A DNA stretch of 64,000 nucleotides from Gemmatimonadota bacterium (lineage in GTDB: Bacteria; Latescibacterota; UBA2968; UBA8231). Location of the stretch: contig JABHFS010000038.1 of NCBI GenBank assembly GCA_018672475.1, forward strand, positions 62,001 through 126,000, read 5' to 3'. The notes under the pieces are model-generated. The model ran no database searches. It was not told the origin of the DNA and saw nothing but the letters and a program-made list of their open reading frames with translations. The stretch's first letter is position 1. Every line of letters starts with the position of its first letter. A program made the translations under genes and the position numbers. This document shows positions 25,383 through 34,038 of this stretch, piece after piece.

Positions 25383-25769
25383 ATGAGAGTTAGTAGTTTG
25401 CGCTATATGGCTGGCGGCGGGGCCGAATTGACCGATATTGTGAGGTGGGTGGCCCCGGGCCCGGTCAGGTGCAGGTAGAGGTCGCGGCTTGCGGTATTTG
25501 CGCCTGGGATATACAGGCCTTTAAGACGGGATCAGATGCGCCCTTTGCCGCTCCGCCCGGGCACGAGGGCGTGGGTTATGTCGCCAAGTTGGGGCCGGGT
25601 GTCGAGGGTTTTGCAGTAGGGCAGCGGGTCGCCTGCTTGAGAAAGGTACCATAGATCTCAGGCGGTTGGTGACGCACGTAGTCTCTTTGAGTGAATACCC
25701 TCAGTGTTTATGCAGGAGGTGGTCGCCGGGCAGGTAGACGGGTATATCAAGGGCGTGGTGAAGTTGTAG
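25383..25769 (+). pseudogene. MDR alcohol dehydrogenase remnant, middle deleted and frameshifted
   Basis: After a strong purine-rich ribosome site, ATG at 25383 reads MRVSSLRYMAGGGAELTDIV and soon stops. The adjacent frame continues GGPGPGQVQVEVAACGICAWD, then PPGHEGVGYVAKLGPGVEG and VGQRVACL, the catalytic-zinc half of a GroES-like domain. The Rossmann domain is gone. Two scraps of the C-terminus follow in other frames: LRRLVTHVVSLSEY and EVVAGQVDGYIKGVVKL ending at TAG 25769. At least two frameshifts and a deletion of about 200 residues make it non-functional. Confidence 0.85.
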
Positions 25770-25797
25770 TTAGCAAACCCATTCGGAGCAGAGGGCA

Positions 25798-26472
25798 ATG
25801 AAGATCAACACCGTACTATTTTCTTTATTCGCGGTTTTATTCGGTGATGTCGCGTCGGGGTTTTCTGAGCAGGCGCAGACCGACTCCACCCAAAGCAAGC
25901 GGCCCAAGTTTTCGCAGGCGCCTACCTGAGTGGGCTGACCCGGCGAAGGCGCACCGCTCCGGGGGAGCGGCATTGATACGAAGTGGACGATTTCAGGACG
26001 GTTTGTCGATACGCAGTTAGAGCGGCCTCGATGGCGTTTTACGGCCAATTACCGCATTCACCGCAGATTGCAAGCCGGGCTGGAATTTAATCCCAAAGCC
26101 GAAGAGTTAGGCCCGCTGTTTACCTTCTTCGTACTCACGGAGACCGAAACGGCGCCCGCGCTATTTATCGGCACCAGTTCGGATCGTATTGGTTCGCCGG
26201 CGGGCCAGCAGGCGTACTACGCTACGGTGAGCAAATACATACCGATCTTGCGCATGTCTCTTTACGGAAGCTTGAACTTCACCGAATGGGACGATGGTTT
26301 TAACCTGCCGGTAGGTTTTGGCATTGAGCTGGGCAAAGGCTTTTCTGTTCGGCCCATGTACGATGGAGATCGCAGCCATCTGCTGCTCAATTATTTTGCC
26401 GCCCAATACGGCTTCAGCCTTATGTATGTATGGCTCGAAAAGCCGGGCGTAGCCTTTTTTGTCGGATTCTAA
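25798..26472 (+). pseudogene. outer-membrane-barrel-like exported protein interrupted by two in-frame TGA codons
   Basis: ATG at 25798 (GAGGGC nearby) opens a signal peptide, MKINTVLFSLFAVLFGD. The same frame resumes as GEGAPLRGSGIDTKW and runs to TAA at 26472 with amphipathic strands (FTEWDDGFNLPVGFGIELG, FAAQYGFSLMYVWLEKPG, terminal AFFVGF), like a small beta-barrel. Between them lie two TGA codons nine bases apart (25927-25938). Reading the intervening bases one frame over gives AYLSGLT, so a compensating pair of indels is the likely cause, either mutation or assembly error. It lies twelve bases before a TlpA-like gene, with which it probably formed an operon. Confidence 0.55.
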
Positions 26473-26484
26473 CCAGGAGGCATC

Positions 26485-27171
26485 TTGTTTTATTTTCACT
26501 TGATACTCGCCACGTTTTTGCTGGCCCCCTCGCTGCTGCCAGCAGATGAAACGCCCTTGCCCGAAAAAGCACTGTGTGTCGTCTGCGCGTTAAAAGGCGG
26601 GGAAACCGAATTTGAAAAGGTAAAAGCCCACAGTGACCACGAGGGCAAGGCCTATTATTTTTGCTCGGCAGGTTGCAAGGAAGAATTTGATGCAGATCCG
26701 GCGGGCTATTTGCCGCCGAAACTGCCGCGGCCGGCGCCGGCGATGGTCGTTGAGACCTTGGCGGGGGAGAGCGTGACGTTGCAGGATTATAAGGGCCAAT
26801 GGGTGTTATTGGATTTTTGGGCGACTTGGTGCAAGCCCTGTATCAAGATGATGCCCAAGTTGCAAAAACTCTACGAGGCCTATGCCGATACAGGTTTAGT
26901 AGTACTGGGTGTTTCCATCGACGATGACAAGGCCAGGATCAAGAAGATCGAGCGCTTTGTCAAAAAGGTCGATGTTTCCTATCCGATTTTCTCCGACGCG
27001 AAAGAAGAGCCCGCATGGCATATGTTCAACGTCAAGGTATTGCCAGCCGCATTTCTTATTGACCCCAACGGCCAAATCGTTGCCCAATGGACCGGCAAGA
27101 TCGATCACAAGCAAGTCGAAGAAGAAGTGGCCGTCAGGATGGCTCCCCAAAAGAAAAAGAAGAATCTGTGA
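26485..27171 (+). CDS. exported metal-binding (YHS/TRASH-like) domain fused to a TlpA thioredoxin
   Basis: 228 residues. The TTG start at 26485 is fixed by AGGAGG upstream. Residues 1-20 form a signal peptide. About 28-75 is a four-cysteine module, C31xxC34 and C60xxxC64 (ALCVVC, YYFCSAGC), like YHS/TRASH copper- or heavy-metal-binding domains. About 85-215 is a TlpA/AhpC-type thioredoxin with the redox motif FWATWCKPC (C116, C119) and the cis-Pro loop KVLPAAFLID. The predicted role is periplasmic disulphide reduction or metal delivery, for example copper centre maturation; this is inference from the fusion. Confidence 0.85.
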   Translation: MFYFHLILATFLLAPSLLPADETPLPEKALCVVCALKGGETEFEKVKAHSDHEGKAYYFCSAGCKEEFDADPAGYLPPKLPRPAPAMVVETLAGESVTLQDYKGQWVLLDFWATWCKPCIKMMPKLQKLYEAYADTGLVVLGVSIDDDKARIKKIERFVKKVDVSYPIFSDAKEEPAWHMFNVKVLPAAFLIDPNGQIVAQWTGKIDHKQVEEEVAVRMAPQKKKKNL

Positions 27172-27301
27172 AGCGCTTGTTGCGGATTTGGCCGGCGGGG
27201 TAGAACGGCCCCATACAGCGGGTATTTCAAGAAGGTCGACGACTGCAAGAGACTAGTGTAGCAACTCCCATCGGCTCACGTTAAGCCGGTGATTTCCCTG
27301 C

Positions 27302-29200
27302 TCAAACGTTCTTTCTCCATCGCGAAGGTATGAGGGCGATGGCGGCTGTCAGAGCGATTCCGACGATCAAGGCCACCCACGTGTTCGGCATGTTTCTTGC
27401 AAAGAGTAGCAGCCCGCTGGCCAAGAGCAAGGGCAGACGCAGCAGTAGGTGCAGGCTTCCCCGCAGTTGCCCCGTTACCCCGCCCGCAAGCGGGACGATC
27501 CCTAAGAGTGTGCACGCGACCGCGGCGAATACGGCGGACAAGACGAGTTCGCCGCCGTCCGGGGAGAGCAGTAGAAGCTCTGGGTTTAGGACGAAGCAGT
27601 ATGGAAGGGCGAAGCCGATTAACGCGAAGCGAAACGCCGCCAACCCGGACTGCATGACACCCGCTCCGGCGATGGCACTGGCGGTGTAGGCCGCGAGCGC
27701 GACCGGTGGCGTGACCATCGACATCATGCCGAAATAAAAAATGAACATATGCGCCGCCAGAGGGACGAGCCCGAGGTCGTCGAGGATCGGACCGACAAGT
27801 GTCGCCATGAGCAGGTAGCAGACCGCCGACGGCAGCCCCATCCCTAAGATAATCGTCGACACCATCAGCAGGATCAGCGCCAGGGGCAGGTTGCTCTGTG
27901 CGAGCGGGACTAGGACCCCCGGCATGCGGGACCCGATGCCGGTCAGGGTGACGACGCCGATGATGATCCCGACGCAGGCGGCGGCGGCGATGAGCGATAC
28001 GCCGGCGGATGCCGTGCGTTTGCAGATGGCGACGAGGTCGCGTGTGCCGATACGCGTGTCCGGGTGCAGCGCGGCCTGTATCAGCACCAATAGCAGGCTC
28101 AACGAGACGGCGCGGAAGGGCGTAAAGCCGACGACCAGAAACAGAATCAGGGAGGCGAATGCGGTGGCGCAGAGGAATCCGGCGGGCTTTGACAGCGGGA
28201 TATCCGACTGCGCCGTTGGCGTTTCGGTCGCTGTGGTGTTCTGCAGATGCACGATCAGCAGCAGCGAGGTGTAGTAGAGGATTGCCGGGATGATGGCGGC
28301 CGTGATGATCTGCAGATAGGTCACGGGCGGGTCGACGATCTCCAACATCATATAGGCGCCCGCGCCCATGATCGGGGGTACGAGGGCGCCGCCGGAACTG
28401 GCTGCGGCCTCGATGCCGGCCGCGTGCTCCCGTTTGAACCCCGCTGCCCGCATCAGCGGGATCGTGAACGTGCCGGTGGTGGCGGTGTTGGCGACGGCAC
28501 TGCCCGAAAGGGAGCCCATGAGACCGCTGCTGATAACGGCGACTTTGGCCGGAGCTCCGCGCTTTGACCGGAAGAGCCGCATCGCGAACGCAATGATGAA
28601 GTCGGTCGCCCCGGTTTTTTCGAGCACGGCTCCGAACAGGACGAACAGGAACACATAGGTGAGCATTACGCGCAGGGCGATGCCGAAGACGCCCTGCGAA
28701 TGCAGCACCGTCTGACTGACGATGCGGTCCCAGCCGTAGCCCCGATGCGGGAAAAGCCAATCGGGTACGTAGGGTCCGAATGCCGCGTAGGCGATGAAGG
28801 TGAGCGCTATAATCGGTAGGGTGTTGCCGATCGTCCGGCGAGTCGCTTCCAGTATCAGGAGCAGGATGACGAGCCCGATCAGGTAATCGGCCGTCGTTTC
28901 CTGGCCCGCGCGCTCACCGAGCGAGCGCTGATCGATCCACAGTTGACTGAAGAGCGCTTCGTTCTGGATGAGGATAAAGCCGAAGCACAACCCGGTGAGC
29001 AACGCGGTCGTGCGGCGGATGTGGGGCCCGGCATCTGACCCGAGGAAGATGAGCATCAATCCAAGTCCCCCGAATACCGCCAGCTGCGAGTGCGGCGTGA
29101 GAAAGGGGTAATTGACCTCGGATAGAACGAAGATGGAAAGCAGAACGGACACGATGGTGATCGGCGTATCCGGCCTGTCAGATGATGTCAGGTCTTTCAA
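27302..29200 (-). CDS. TRAP transporter fused permease subunit (TAXI-type)
   Basis: 632 residues with about 15-18 hydrophobic segments. It matches the fused 4TM/12TM TRAP permease family (TIGR02123): the second half has GLMGSLSGSAVANTATTGTF and SSGGALVPPIMGAGAYM, the two signature loops of the large TRAP subunit, repeated in looser form near GMGLPSAVCYLL. It uses an ion gradient to import the solute delivered by the adjacent TAXI binding protein, whose stop lies three bases upstream of this TTG start (29200). No clear ribosome site is seen, so translational coupling is likely. Confidence 0.93.
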   Translation of the reverse strand: MKDLTSSDRPDTPITIVSVLLSIFVLSEVNYPFLTPHSQLAVFGGLGLMLIFLGSDAGPHIRRTTALLTGLCFGFILIQNEALFSQLWIDQRSLGERAGQETTADYLIGLVILLLILEATRRTIGNTLPIIALTFIAYAAFGPYVPDWLFPHRGYGWDRIVSQTVLHSQGVFGIALRVMLTYVFLFVLFGAVLEKTGATDFIIAFAMRLFRSKRGAPAKVAVISSGLMGSLSGSAVANTATTGTFTIPLMRAAGFKREHAAGIEAAASSGGALVPPIMGAGAYMMLEIVDPPVTYLQIITAAIIPAILYYTSLLLIVHLQNTTATETPTAQSDIPLSKPAGFLCATAFASLILFLVVGFTPFRAVSLSLLLVLIQAALHPDTRIGTRDLVAICKRTASAGVSLIAAAACVGIIIGVVTLTGIGSRMPGVLVPLAQSNLPLALILLMVSTIILGMGLPSAVCYLLMATLVGPILDDLGLVPLAAHMFIFYFGMMSMVTPPVALAAYTASAIAGAGVMQSGLAAFRFALIGFALPYCFVLNPELLLLSPDGGELVLSAVFAAVACTLLGIVPLAGGVTGQLRGSLHLLLRLPLLLASGLLLFARNMPNTWVALIVGIALTAAIALIPSRWRKNV

Positions 29201-29203
29201 GGT

Positions 29204-30184
29204 TTACGCGTCCGGCCAGATGCCGATCTCTTTGTAATAGCGGATCGCGCCCGGATGGAAAGACGTGCCGGTGTCGCGGACGATATTCTTCGGGTTGATG
29301 GCACGTCCGGCAGGGTGCTTCTTGACGACCTCTGCCCTATGCTCGTAGAGTGCTTTGGTGAACGCGTATACCGTCTCCTCATCCAGGCTCGCCCGCGTGA
29401 TGAGGTGCATGTTGCCCACGTTCATGCCGGCAAATTCCTCCGTCTGTCCGCGATAGGTGCCGGCGGGGATCTTGGCCGGGGAGAAGAATGGATATTGCTC
29501 GAACAGGCTGGCTTTCGCCGTCGCGTCAAATGGGACGAAATAGATGTCCTGCGACGCGGACGCCTGCATGATCGACGCGGTCGGGACCGCGCCACCTAGG
29601 AAAGCGGCCGCGGCCGATCTGTCGGACAGCATGTCGACCGAACCCGCCTGGGTGTTGTGCAGCGGCGTGAAGTCATCGTAGGTGACGCCGTGCGCCTGGA
29701 GGATCGGCCGCAGGAAGTAGTCGAAACCGGCGCCCGCCGGGCCGACGATGACGCGTTTGCCCTTGAGGTCGGCCAGCGTATTCACACCCGAGTTTCGGGG
29801 GGTGATAAAGAGTGCGACATTGGGAGCGAGCGTCATGACGGCACGGATCTCCTGTTTCCCTTCCCATTTTCCTTCTCCGCGCACCGCGAAGTAGGAGATC
29901 GCCGCATTGGCGAGCGCGAAATCCAGCTCATCTTTGGCGAGCCGGTGGATATTTTCCTGCGTGCCCTTGGTGGCTTCGGAGGAGACCTGCCATCCTGCGG
30001 TCTTGGTGTTTTCATCGACCACTTGGGCGATTGCGCCGCCGACGACGAAGAACGCGCCGCCCGGTGGTGCGGTGCCGACGCTGAGAAATCTCGGGCCGCT
30101 ATCCGATCCGCCCGAGCAGCCGAGCATGGTTGCCGCGGCGATGCCGATGATGGCTTTGCGCATGTTGAGTGCAGTAAAATTCAT
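29204..30184 (-). CDS. TAXI-family TRAP transporter solute-binding lipoprotein
   Basis: 326 residues. N-terminal MRKAIIGIAAATMLGCSGGS has a lipobox (MLGC, Cys about 23), so the protein is probably anchored to the membrane by lipid. TAXI-family features are FLSVGTAPPGGAFFVVGGAIAQ, WQVSSEATKGTQENI, LDFALANAAISYFA, NTLADLKGKRVIVGPAGAGF and a late WPDA end. Family members bind glutamate-like or other carboxylates, but the ligand is unknown. ATG at 30184 has CAGGAG seven bases upstream. It precedes the fused permease by three bases, and PhyH genes lie on both sides of the pair. Confidence 0.92.
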   Translation of the reverse strand: MNFTALNMRKAIIGIAAATMLGCSGGSDSGPRFLSVGTAPPGGAFFVVGGAIAQVVDENTKTAGWQVSSEATKGTQENIHRLAKDELDFALANAAISYFAVRGEGKWEGKQEIRAVMTLAPNVALFITPRNSGVNTLADLKGKRVIVGPAGAGFDYFLRPILQAHGVTYDDFTPLHNTQAGSVDMLSDRSAAAAFLGGAVPTASIMQASASQDIYFVPFDATAKASLFEQYPFFSPAKIPAGTYRGQTEEFAGMNVGNMHLITRASLDEETVYAFTKALYEHRAEVVKKHPAGRAINPKNIVRDTGTSFHPGAIRYYKEIGIWPDA

Positions 30185-30456
30185 TCCCGTCTCCTGCTAC
30201 TTTTTTCTGGCTAATGTATTTGAGAATCAATGCGAAGTGGTGATACTCCGCAACCACCATCTGCCGAGCATGCTGCATTGTTGAGCGGATATATCGAAGT
30301 CGATATCTGAGATGGTCTGTGGACGCAGAAGGCTTCCATTCGCAGATCGCCCTTTGAGCCGGCGATATGGCTCAGTTTAAAGGGGGTGAGGTGGATTGGC
30401 AGGATCAAGCTCAATAAGCGTTGGAAGTCGCTGCCGGCGATCACAACTCGCTGCTA

Positions 30457-31278
30457 TTAGGGTTGCCAGAAACTCCAGCCGTCTCGTTTGTACCAGCGCG
30501 TATTGCACGCATCGCAGGAACAAAGCGGCCGAATCGCCAGCCGTGGTTCGGGCCGTATATTAAACGTCGCGCCGTGTACCCACAGGTTTTGGAAAAAGAG
30601 TATGTCCCCCCGCTTGGGCAGCAATTCGACCGGTTCGCCGAGATCCAAACCTGGTACTTCTTTGTTTAGGTCATATAAATACTCGTACTGCACGGGGTCG
30701 GACTGCGCTTTTTTCCGCACGGCATGCTGCGAGCCGGGCCAGCCAATCGTGCCGCCACCGCGGTTTTCTACATCGCTCAAATAGAGGATAAAAGCAATCT
30801 GGTAGGGGCCGGGAAAGGTGCGGTGCCTGTTCTCTTTCGGGATACCGTCTATATGGGGTGATGGCAGGGTCCAGTCGCGCGACGCGGTCAATAGACTCTG
30901 CGTCTGCACGCCATCCGGGCGATGTAGGTCGGGCTGCTCCACTAGGACCGCGGTCATATCGATAAAGGCATCGCTGAAACAGGACAATAGCACTTCGTCC
31001 TGGCGGGCGTAATGTTCGACCAGTTCCCGCTCGGCCAAATAGTGATCTAAGGGGTGGAGGGCGGCGCTGTCTCCATCCATGCCCGGTTGCTGCAACAAGA
31101 ACTGGCGGGCGTTCTGGCTCGTCTCGTCCTTGATCAAACCAGAAAGCAATAGGAAGCCGTCGGTTGCGTATTGGCGGCGAATATACTCGGTGGGTGCGTC
31201 GGCTGGGGTGGCTGTTAAGGGCTGTACGTTTGTCGTCAAAACAGAGGCTCTTTTAAGAAATAAGATAGGGGAACTCAT
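30457..31278 (-). CDS. PhyH-family Fe(II)/2-oxoglutarate dioxygenase (8 of 11)
   Basis: 273 residues. The triad is H142-x-D144 (PSPHIDGIPK) and H235 (LWVHGATFN), with R246 (EPRLAIRPL). It is unusual in having HID rather than HxD followed by an aromatic, and a C-terminal CSCDACNTRWYKRDGW with three Cys. ATG at 31278 gives about 25 residues more than the family core and has no clear ribosome site; a downstream TTG near residue 15 is possible. It is upstream of and on the same strand as the TRAP pair, separated by 272 bases. Confidence 0.87.
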   Translation of the reverse strand: MSSPILFLKRASVLTTNVQPLTATPADAPTEYIRRQYATDGFLLLSGLIKDETSQNARQFLLQQPGMDGDSAALHPLDHYLAERELVEHYARQDEVLLSCFSDAFIDMTAVLVEQPDLHRPDGVQTQSLLTASRDWTLPSPHIDGIPKENRHRTFPGPYQIAFILYLSDVENRGGGTIGWPGSQHAVRKKAQSDPVQYEYLYDLNKEVPGLDLGEPVELLPKRGDILFFQNLWVHGATFNIRPEPRLAIRPLCSCDACNTRWYKRDGWSFWQP

Positions 31279-31396
31279 GCGTCAATGGGCTGCTCTTGAA
31301 AAACTTCAGTGCGGTTTCGGCATAGAGAAGGCCTATATAACTTAAGTAGACAGTATATATGAATTTCCTATAATATTCCAATACGAAGGATCTGAA

Positions 31397-32779
31397 ATGC
31401 CCGAAAAAAAAATGCTCGCCGACATCGAACAAAACTCAGAAGCTTGGGAAAACCTGCTGGTGCTCGCCGATGATATTGGCGTGCGTGTTGCTGGCGGCGA
31501 AGGCGAGATACGCGCCCGCGATTTTCTCCTGAAAACATTTGCGCGCTACGGGCTAGACGACGTTCACTTAGAATCGTTCCGGCACCGCGCCTGGCAGCCC
31601 AAACGCGAAGAGCTGCTTGTTACCAGCGAAGACGACAGACCACTGGCCTGTCGCAGTAGTGCGCTCTCGCCCTCTACGCCGCAAGAGGGTTTAGAAGGCG
31701 AAGTGGTATTTCTCGAACGCTGCGACGAAGAAGAATTAGCCGCCCGCGCCGACGAAGTGCGGGGCCGCATCGTCGCCGCTCCCTATTACCCCGTCGCGCG
31801 CCAACTCAAAACGCCGCTAGCCGCTCGTTATGGCGCAAGTGCGCTATTGGAATATCGCAGTTTTTCTGGTCAGCTACAGCCGGCGCGCACTTGTGCTTTT
31901 CAGCAGTTGGGCGGGTTGCCGGTCGCTTCGATCAGTCTTGAAGACGCCGAATACCTCAAGCGTTTGCAGCAGCGCCGTGGCCCGGTGCGTCTGCGTCTGA
32001 CGCTTGAGAGTCATATCGAAAGCAAAGAGTCTTGGAATGTCGTCGGCCAGCTCACCGGCACAGAAAGACCGCACGAAGTACTCGTCACCGGCGGCCACTA
32101 CGATAGCTGGCATGTCGGTCCCGGCGCGACGGACAATGCCTCGGGTGTGGTTGCCGTAGTTGAAGCGGCTAGGGCGCTGGCCGGCGTGCGCCAACACCTG
32201 AAGCGAAGCGTGCGTTTTGTGGCGTTTGGCGTTGAAGAATCCGGTCTCGTTGGTTCTTGGGCCTATGTGCACCAGCACCAAGACGAGCTCGACGATACGA
32301 TCCTCATGATCAACAACGATGTCGGCGGTCGCCCCTCGCGCCTGGCCATCGCCGGCGCGGAAGATCTCGTGCCGAGCATGGAAGAGATCGCCCGGCGAGT
32401 GCAGATTAAAGACCTGCAGCAGCCCTTTGCTGTCGACTGTGGCGTGCCGAGTTGGGGCTCCGACCATTTCCCCTTTTATGCCGAAGGCGTGCCGACACTC
32501 GGCGTCGGCGGAGAGGCCGTCAACCCGGACGCTCGCCTCTACGGCCACACGCGCGCCGACACCGCCGACAAGGTATATCCCCGCGGCTTGAGCGAAGCGG
32601 CCGCCGTCAACGCGCAGGTATTATTGGCCGTGGCCAATGCCGACGAAAGGCCGGCGCGGCGACGGACACAGCAAGAGTTGGAACAGTCTTTTGTGGGGAC
32701 GAATTTGCAAGAGGCCTTGGCACTGGTAGAGATGTGGCCGCCGCAAGAGGTGATGGCTCGTTATTTTACTGCAGACTAG
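31397..32779 (+). CDS. M28-family metallopeptidase (carboxypeptidase Q/aminopeptidase-like)
   Basis: 460 residues. The co-catalytic di-zinc ligands of family M28 are all visible: H234 (TGGHYDSWH), D246 (GATDNASG), E280/E281 (GVEESGL), D308 (INNDVGG) and H384 (YGHTRADT). About 90-200 is an inserted PA-like domain. No signal peptide is seen, so it may act on imported peptides. ATG at 31397 has AAGGA upstream. It lies downstream of a short AT-rich region containing TATAATATTCCAATAC, which resembles the -10 part of the repeated promoter module further on. Confidence 0.9.
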   Translation: MPEKKMLADIEQNSEAWENLLVLADDIGVRVAGGEGEIRARDFLLKTFARYGLDDVHLESFRHRAWQPKREELLVTSEDDRPLACRSSALSPSTPQEGLEGEVVFLERCDEEELAARADEVRGRIVAAPYYPVARQLKTPLAARYGASALLEYRSFSGQLQPARTCAFQQLGGLPVASISLEDAEYLKRLQQRRGPVRLRLTLESHIESKESWNVVGQLTGTERPHEVLVTGGHYDSWHVGPGATDNASGVVAVVEAARALAGVRQHLKRSVRFVAFGVEESGLVGSWAYVHQHQDELDDTILMINNDVGGRPSRLAIAGAEDLVPSMEEIARRVQIKDLQQPFAVDCGVPSWGSDHFPFYAEGVPTLGVGGEAVNPDARLYGHTRADTADKVYPRGLSEAAAVNAQVLLAVANADERPARRRTQQELEQSFVGTNLQEALALVEMWPPQEVMARYFTAD

Positions 32780-32811
32780 GTCGATCTCGGCAAGAGGGTC
32801 CAAGCACGCGT

Positions 32812-32855
32812 AAACCGCTTGACTGAACTTTCTAAAAAGCCCTTTATAATTCCCG
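32812..32855 (+). promoter_or_regulatory. repeated promoter-like module, copy A
   Basis: TTGACT at 32819-32824, 20 bases, TATAAT at 32845-32850, then TTCC and an ATA-rich stretch. Over about 41 bases it is identical to copy C at 37232-37272. The 20-base spacing is longer than the optimum of 17 but is the same in all three copies. Here no gene follows at the usual distance, so this copy may be orphaned. Confidence 0.6.
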
Positions 32856-33032
32856 TATACTGTGGCCTCTGGCGGCGAGCTACTTCGCGCGCGCGTTTTG
32901 CGTGGTCCTGGCCACGGACTTCCGAGATAGTCGATGGAGTGTGCCCTCTTTTGTTTGTGCTTGATAGAGACCCCATTGTTAATGAGATTGAGCCTTGAGA
33001 TTATGGCCGTTTGATTGCGTCCTTTAGGGTCT

Positions 33033-33100
33033 GATACCCCGCTGCTTGCAGCGCAAATTAGCGTGTAGCCGACCCGATACCCCGTGGCTTGCCGCGGGGT
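33033..33100 (+). repeat. tandem REP-like hairpins with CTTG loops
   Basis: The second unit is CCCCGTGG-CTTG-CCGCGGGG at 33080-33099, a near-perfect 8-bp stem closed by a CTTG tetraloop and followed by TTGTTCATT. The first, at 33033-33052 (GATACCCC then GCTG-CTTG-CAGC), has lost the right-hand GGGG. The form resembles palindromic repeats scattered in intergenic DNA of many bacteria; it could also act as a terminator. Confidence 0.55.
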
Positions 33101-33224
33101 TGTTCATTAGCATGCTTTTAATCGAATAAATTGATCTACTCAACACCCATGGTGATGTTCAGCGGCAATCCCTACTCCTATTTTATTAGACGCAATACCG
33201 TATAAACGCCACACAAGGATATCT

Positions 33225-33989
33225 ATGCGTCTCACATCAGCACAGATCGACCAGTTCTACGACCAGGGGTTTATCATTCTTCGGCAGGTTTTTGGCCCGC
33301 AGGATATTGCCGCCATGTCCGATGCCTGTGCACGGCTCAAGGCACTGGCGCAAGATCTGGAAGGCAGTGTGCTGCACCAGGGCGCGAACTTCGCTGTCGA
33401 CCAGGTGGAAGTCGACGGCACACGGGTCGCTCATATTCGGCGCATTTCGTGGTGTGGCGGCGCCGAGCCGGTGATGCTCGAGTACGGGGCGGACCCGCGC
33501 CTCCTGTCGATCGCTGCTGATCTGCTCGATAGTGACGAGATGAACCAGTTGATCAATCAGGTGCATTACAAGGAGCCCGGGGATACGGTGCAATTTCCGC
33601 TGCACCAGGACAGCCACCATCGCGGCTACGGCACCGCCCGATGGGAAGATGTGAATGGCCGCGGCAGCTTCGTGCAGACGGCGACGCTGATCGATCGCAT
33701 GACACAGGACAATGGTCCATTGCTCTTCGTCCCGGGCTCGAATCAGCAGTGTCATCTCGGTCTGCCCACGAGCCAGGATGAGTGGCCGGAGGGCATCGAT
33801 CTTTCGGGAGCAGTTACCGTAATCGGCGATCCTGGGGATGTGGCCGTCTTTGGCCCCTACACGCTGCACGGCAGCCGACTGAACACATCGACCGTGAGCC
33901 GTCGGATATTCATCAATGGCTACGCCTATCCCGGTGCCAACCGCCATGCATATGTCGGTGAGGGTGCAGGACGACTGCTGCGACGGTGA
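33225..33989 (+). CDS. PhyH-family Fe(II)/2-oxoglutarate dioxygenase (9 of 11)
   Basis: 254 residues. The triad is H127-x-D129 (FPLHQDSHHRG) and H215 (YTLHGSRLN), with R226 or R227 (VSRRIFING). The LHQD is followed by a His-His pair and GYGTARWEDVNGRGS, an insert after the first motif not seen in the others. NGPLLFVPGSNQQCHLG and GDVAVFGPYTLHGS are standard. ATG at 33225 has AAGGA at good spacing. The heparinase II/III gene starts 49 bases downstream, so they may share a transcript. Confidence 0.9.
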   Translation: MRLTSAQIDQFYDQGFIILRQVFGPQDIAAMSDACARLKALAQDLEGSVLHQGANFAVDQVEVDGTRVAHIRRISWCGGAEPVMLEYGADPRLLSIAADLLDSDEMNQLINQVHYKEPGDTVQFPLHQDSHHRGYGTARWEDVNGRGSFVQTATLIDRMTQDNGPLLFVPGSNQQCHLGLPTSQDEWPEGIDLSGAVTVIGDPGDVAVFGPYTLHGSRLNTSTVSRRIFINGYAYPGANRHAYVGEGAGRLLRR

Positions 33990-34038
33990 ATGCAATCCGG
34001 CGGCATCGTCCCGGTGAATTTCTACCCTAAGGAAAACT

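Larger units (their letters stand above)
32780..33224 (+). other. 445-base intergenic region carrying a promoter repeat and REP-like hairpins
   Basis: No gene is supported. The first 80 bases hold copy A of the repeated promoter-like module (32812-32855). Two hairpins starting GATACCCC lie at 33033-33100. A 26-codon open frame at 32934 lies about where a gene would start relative to the promoter copy, but it has no family features. The PhyH gene at 33225 starts 374 bases from the -10 element. Confidence 0.6.

Noticed and set aside
25923-25940. Selenocysteine or other TGA recoding in the barrel-like gene
   Set aside because: Two TGAs lie nine bases apart, a local frame shift gives a sensible peptide, and no SECIS-like or selenoprotein context is seen.
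27276-28760. A 494-codon open frame on the minus strand inside the TRAP permease gene
   Set aside because: It is out of frame with the well-supported permease, is Arg/His/Ala-rich and has no family motifs; such frames arise by chance in GC-rich genes.
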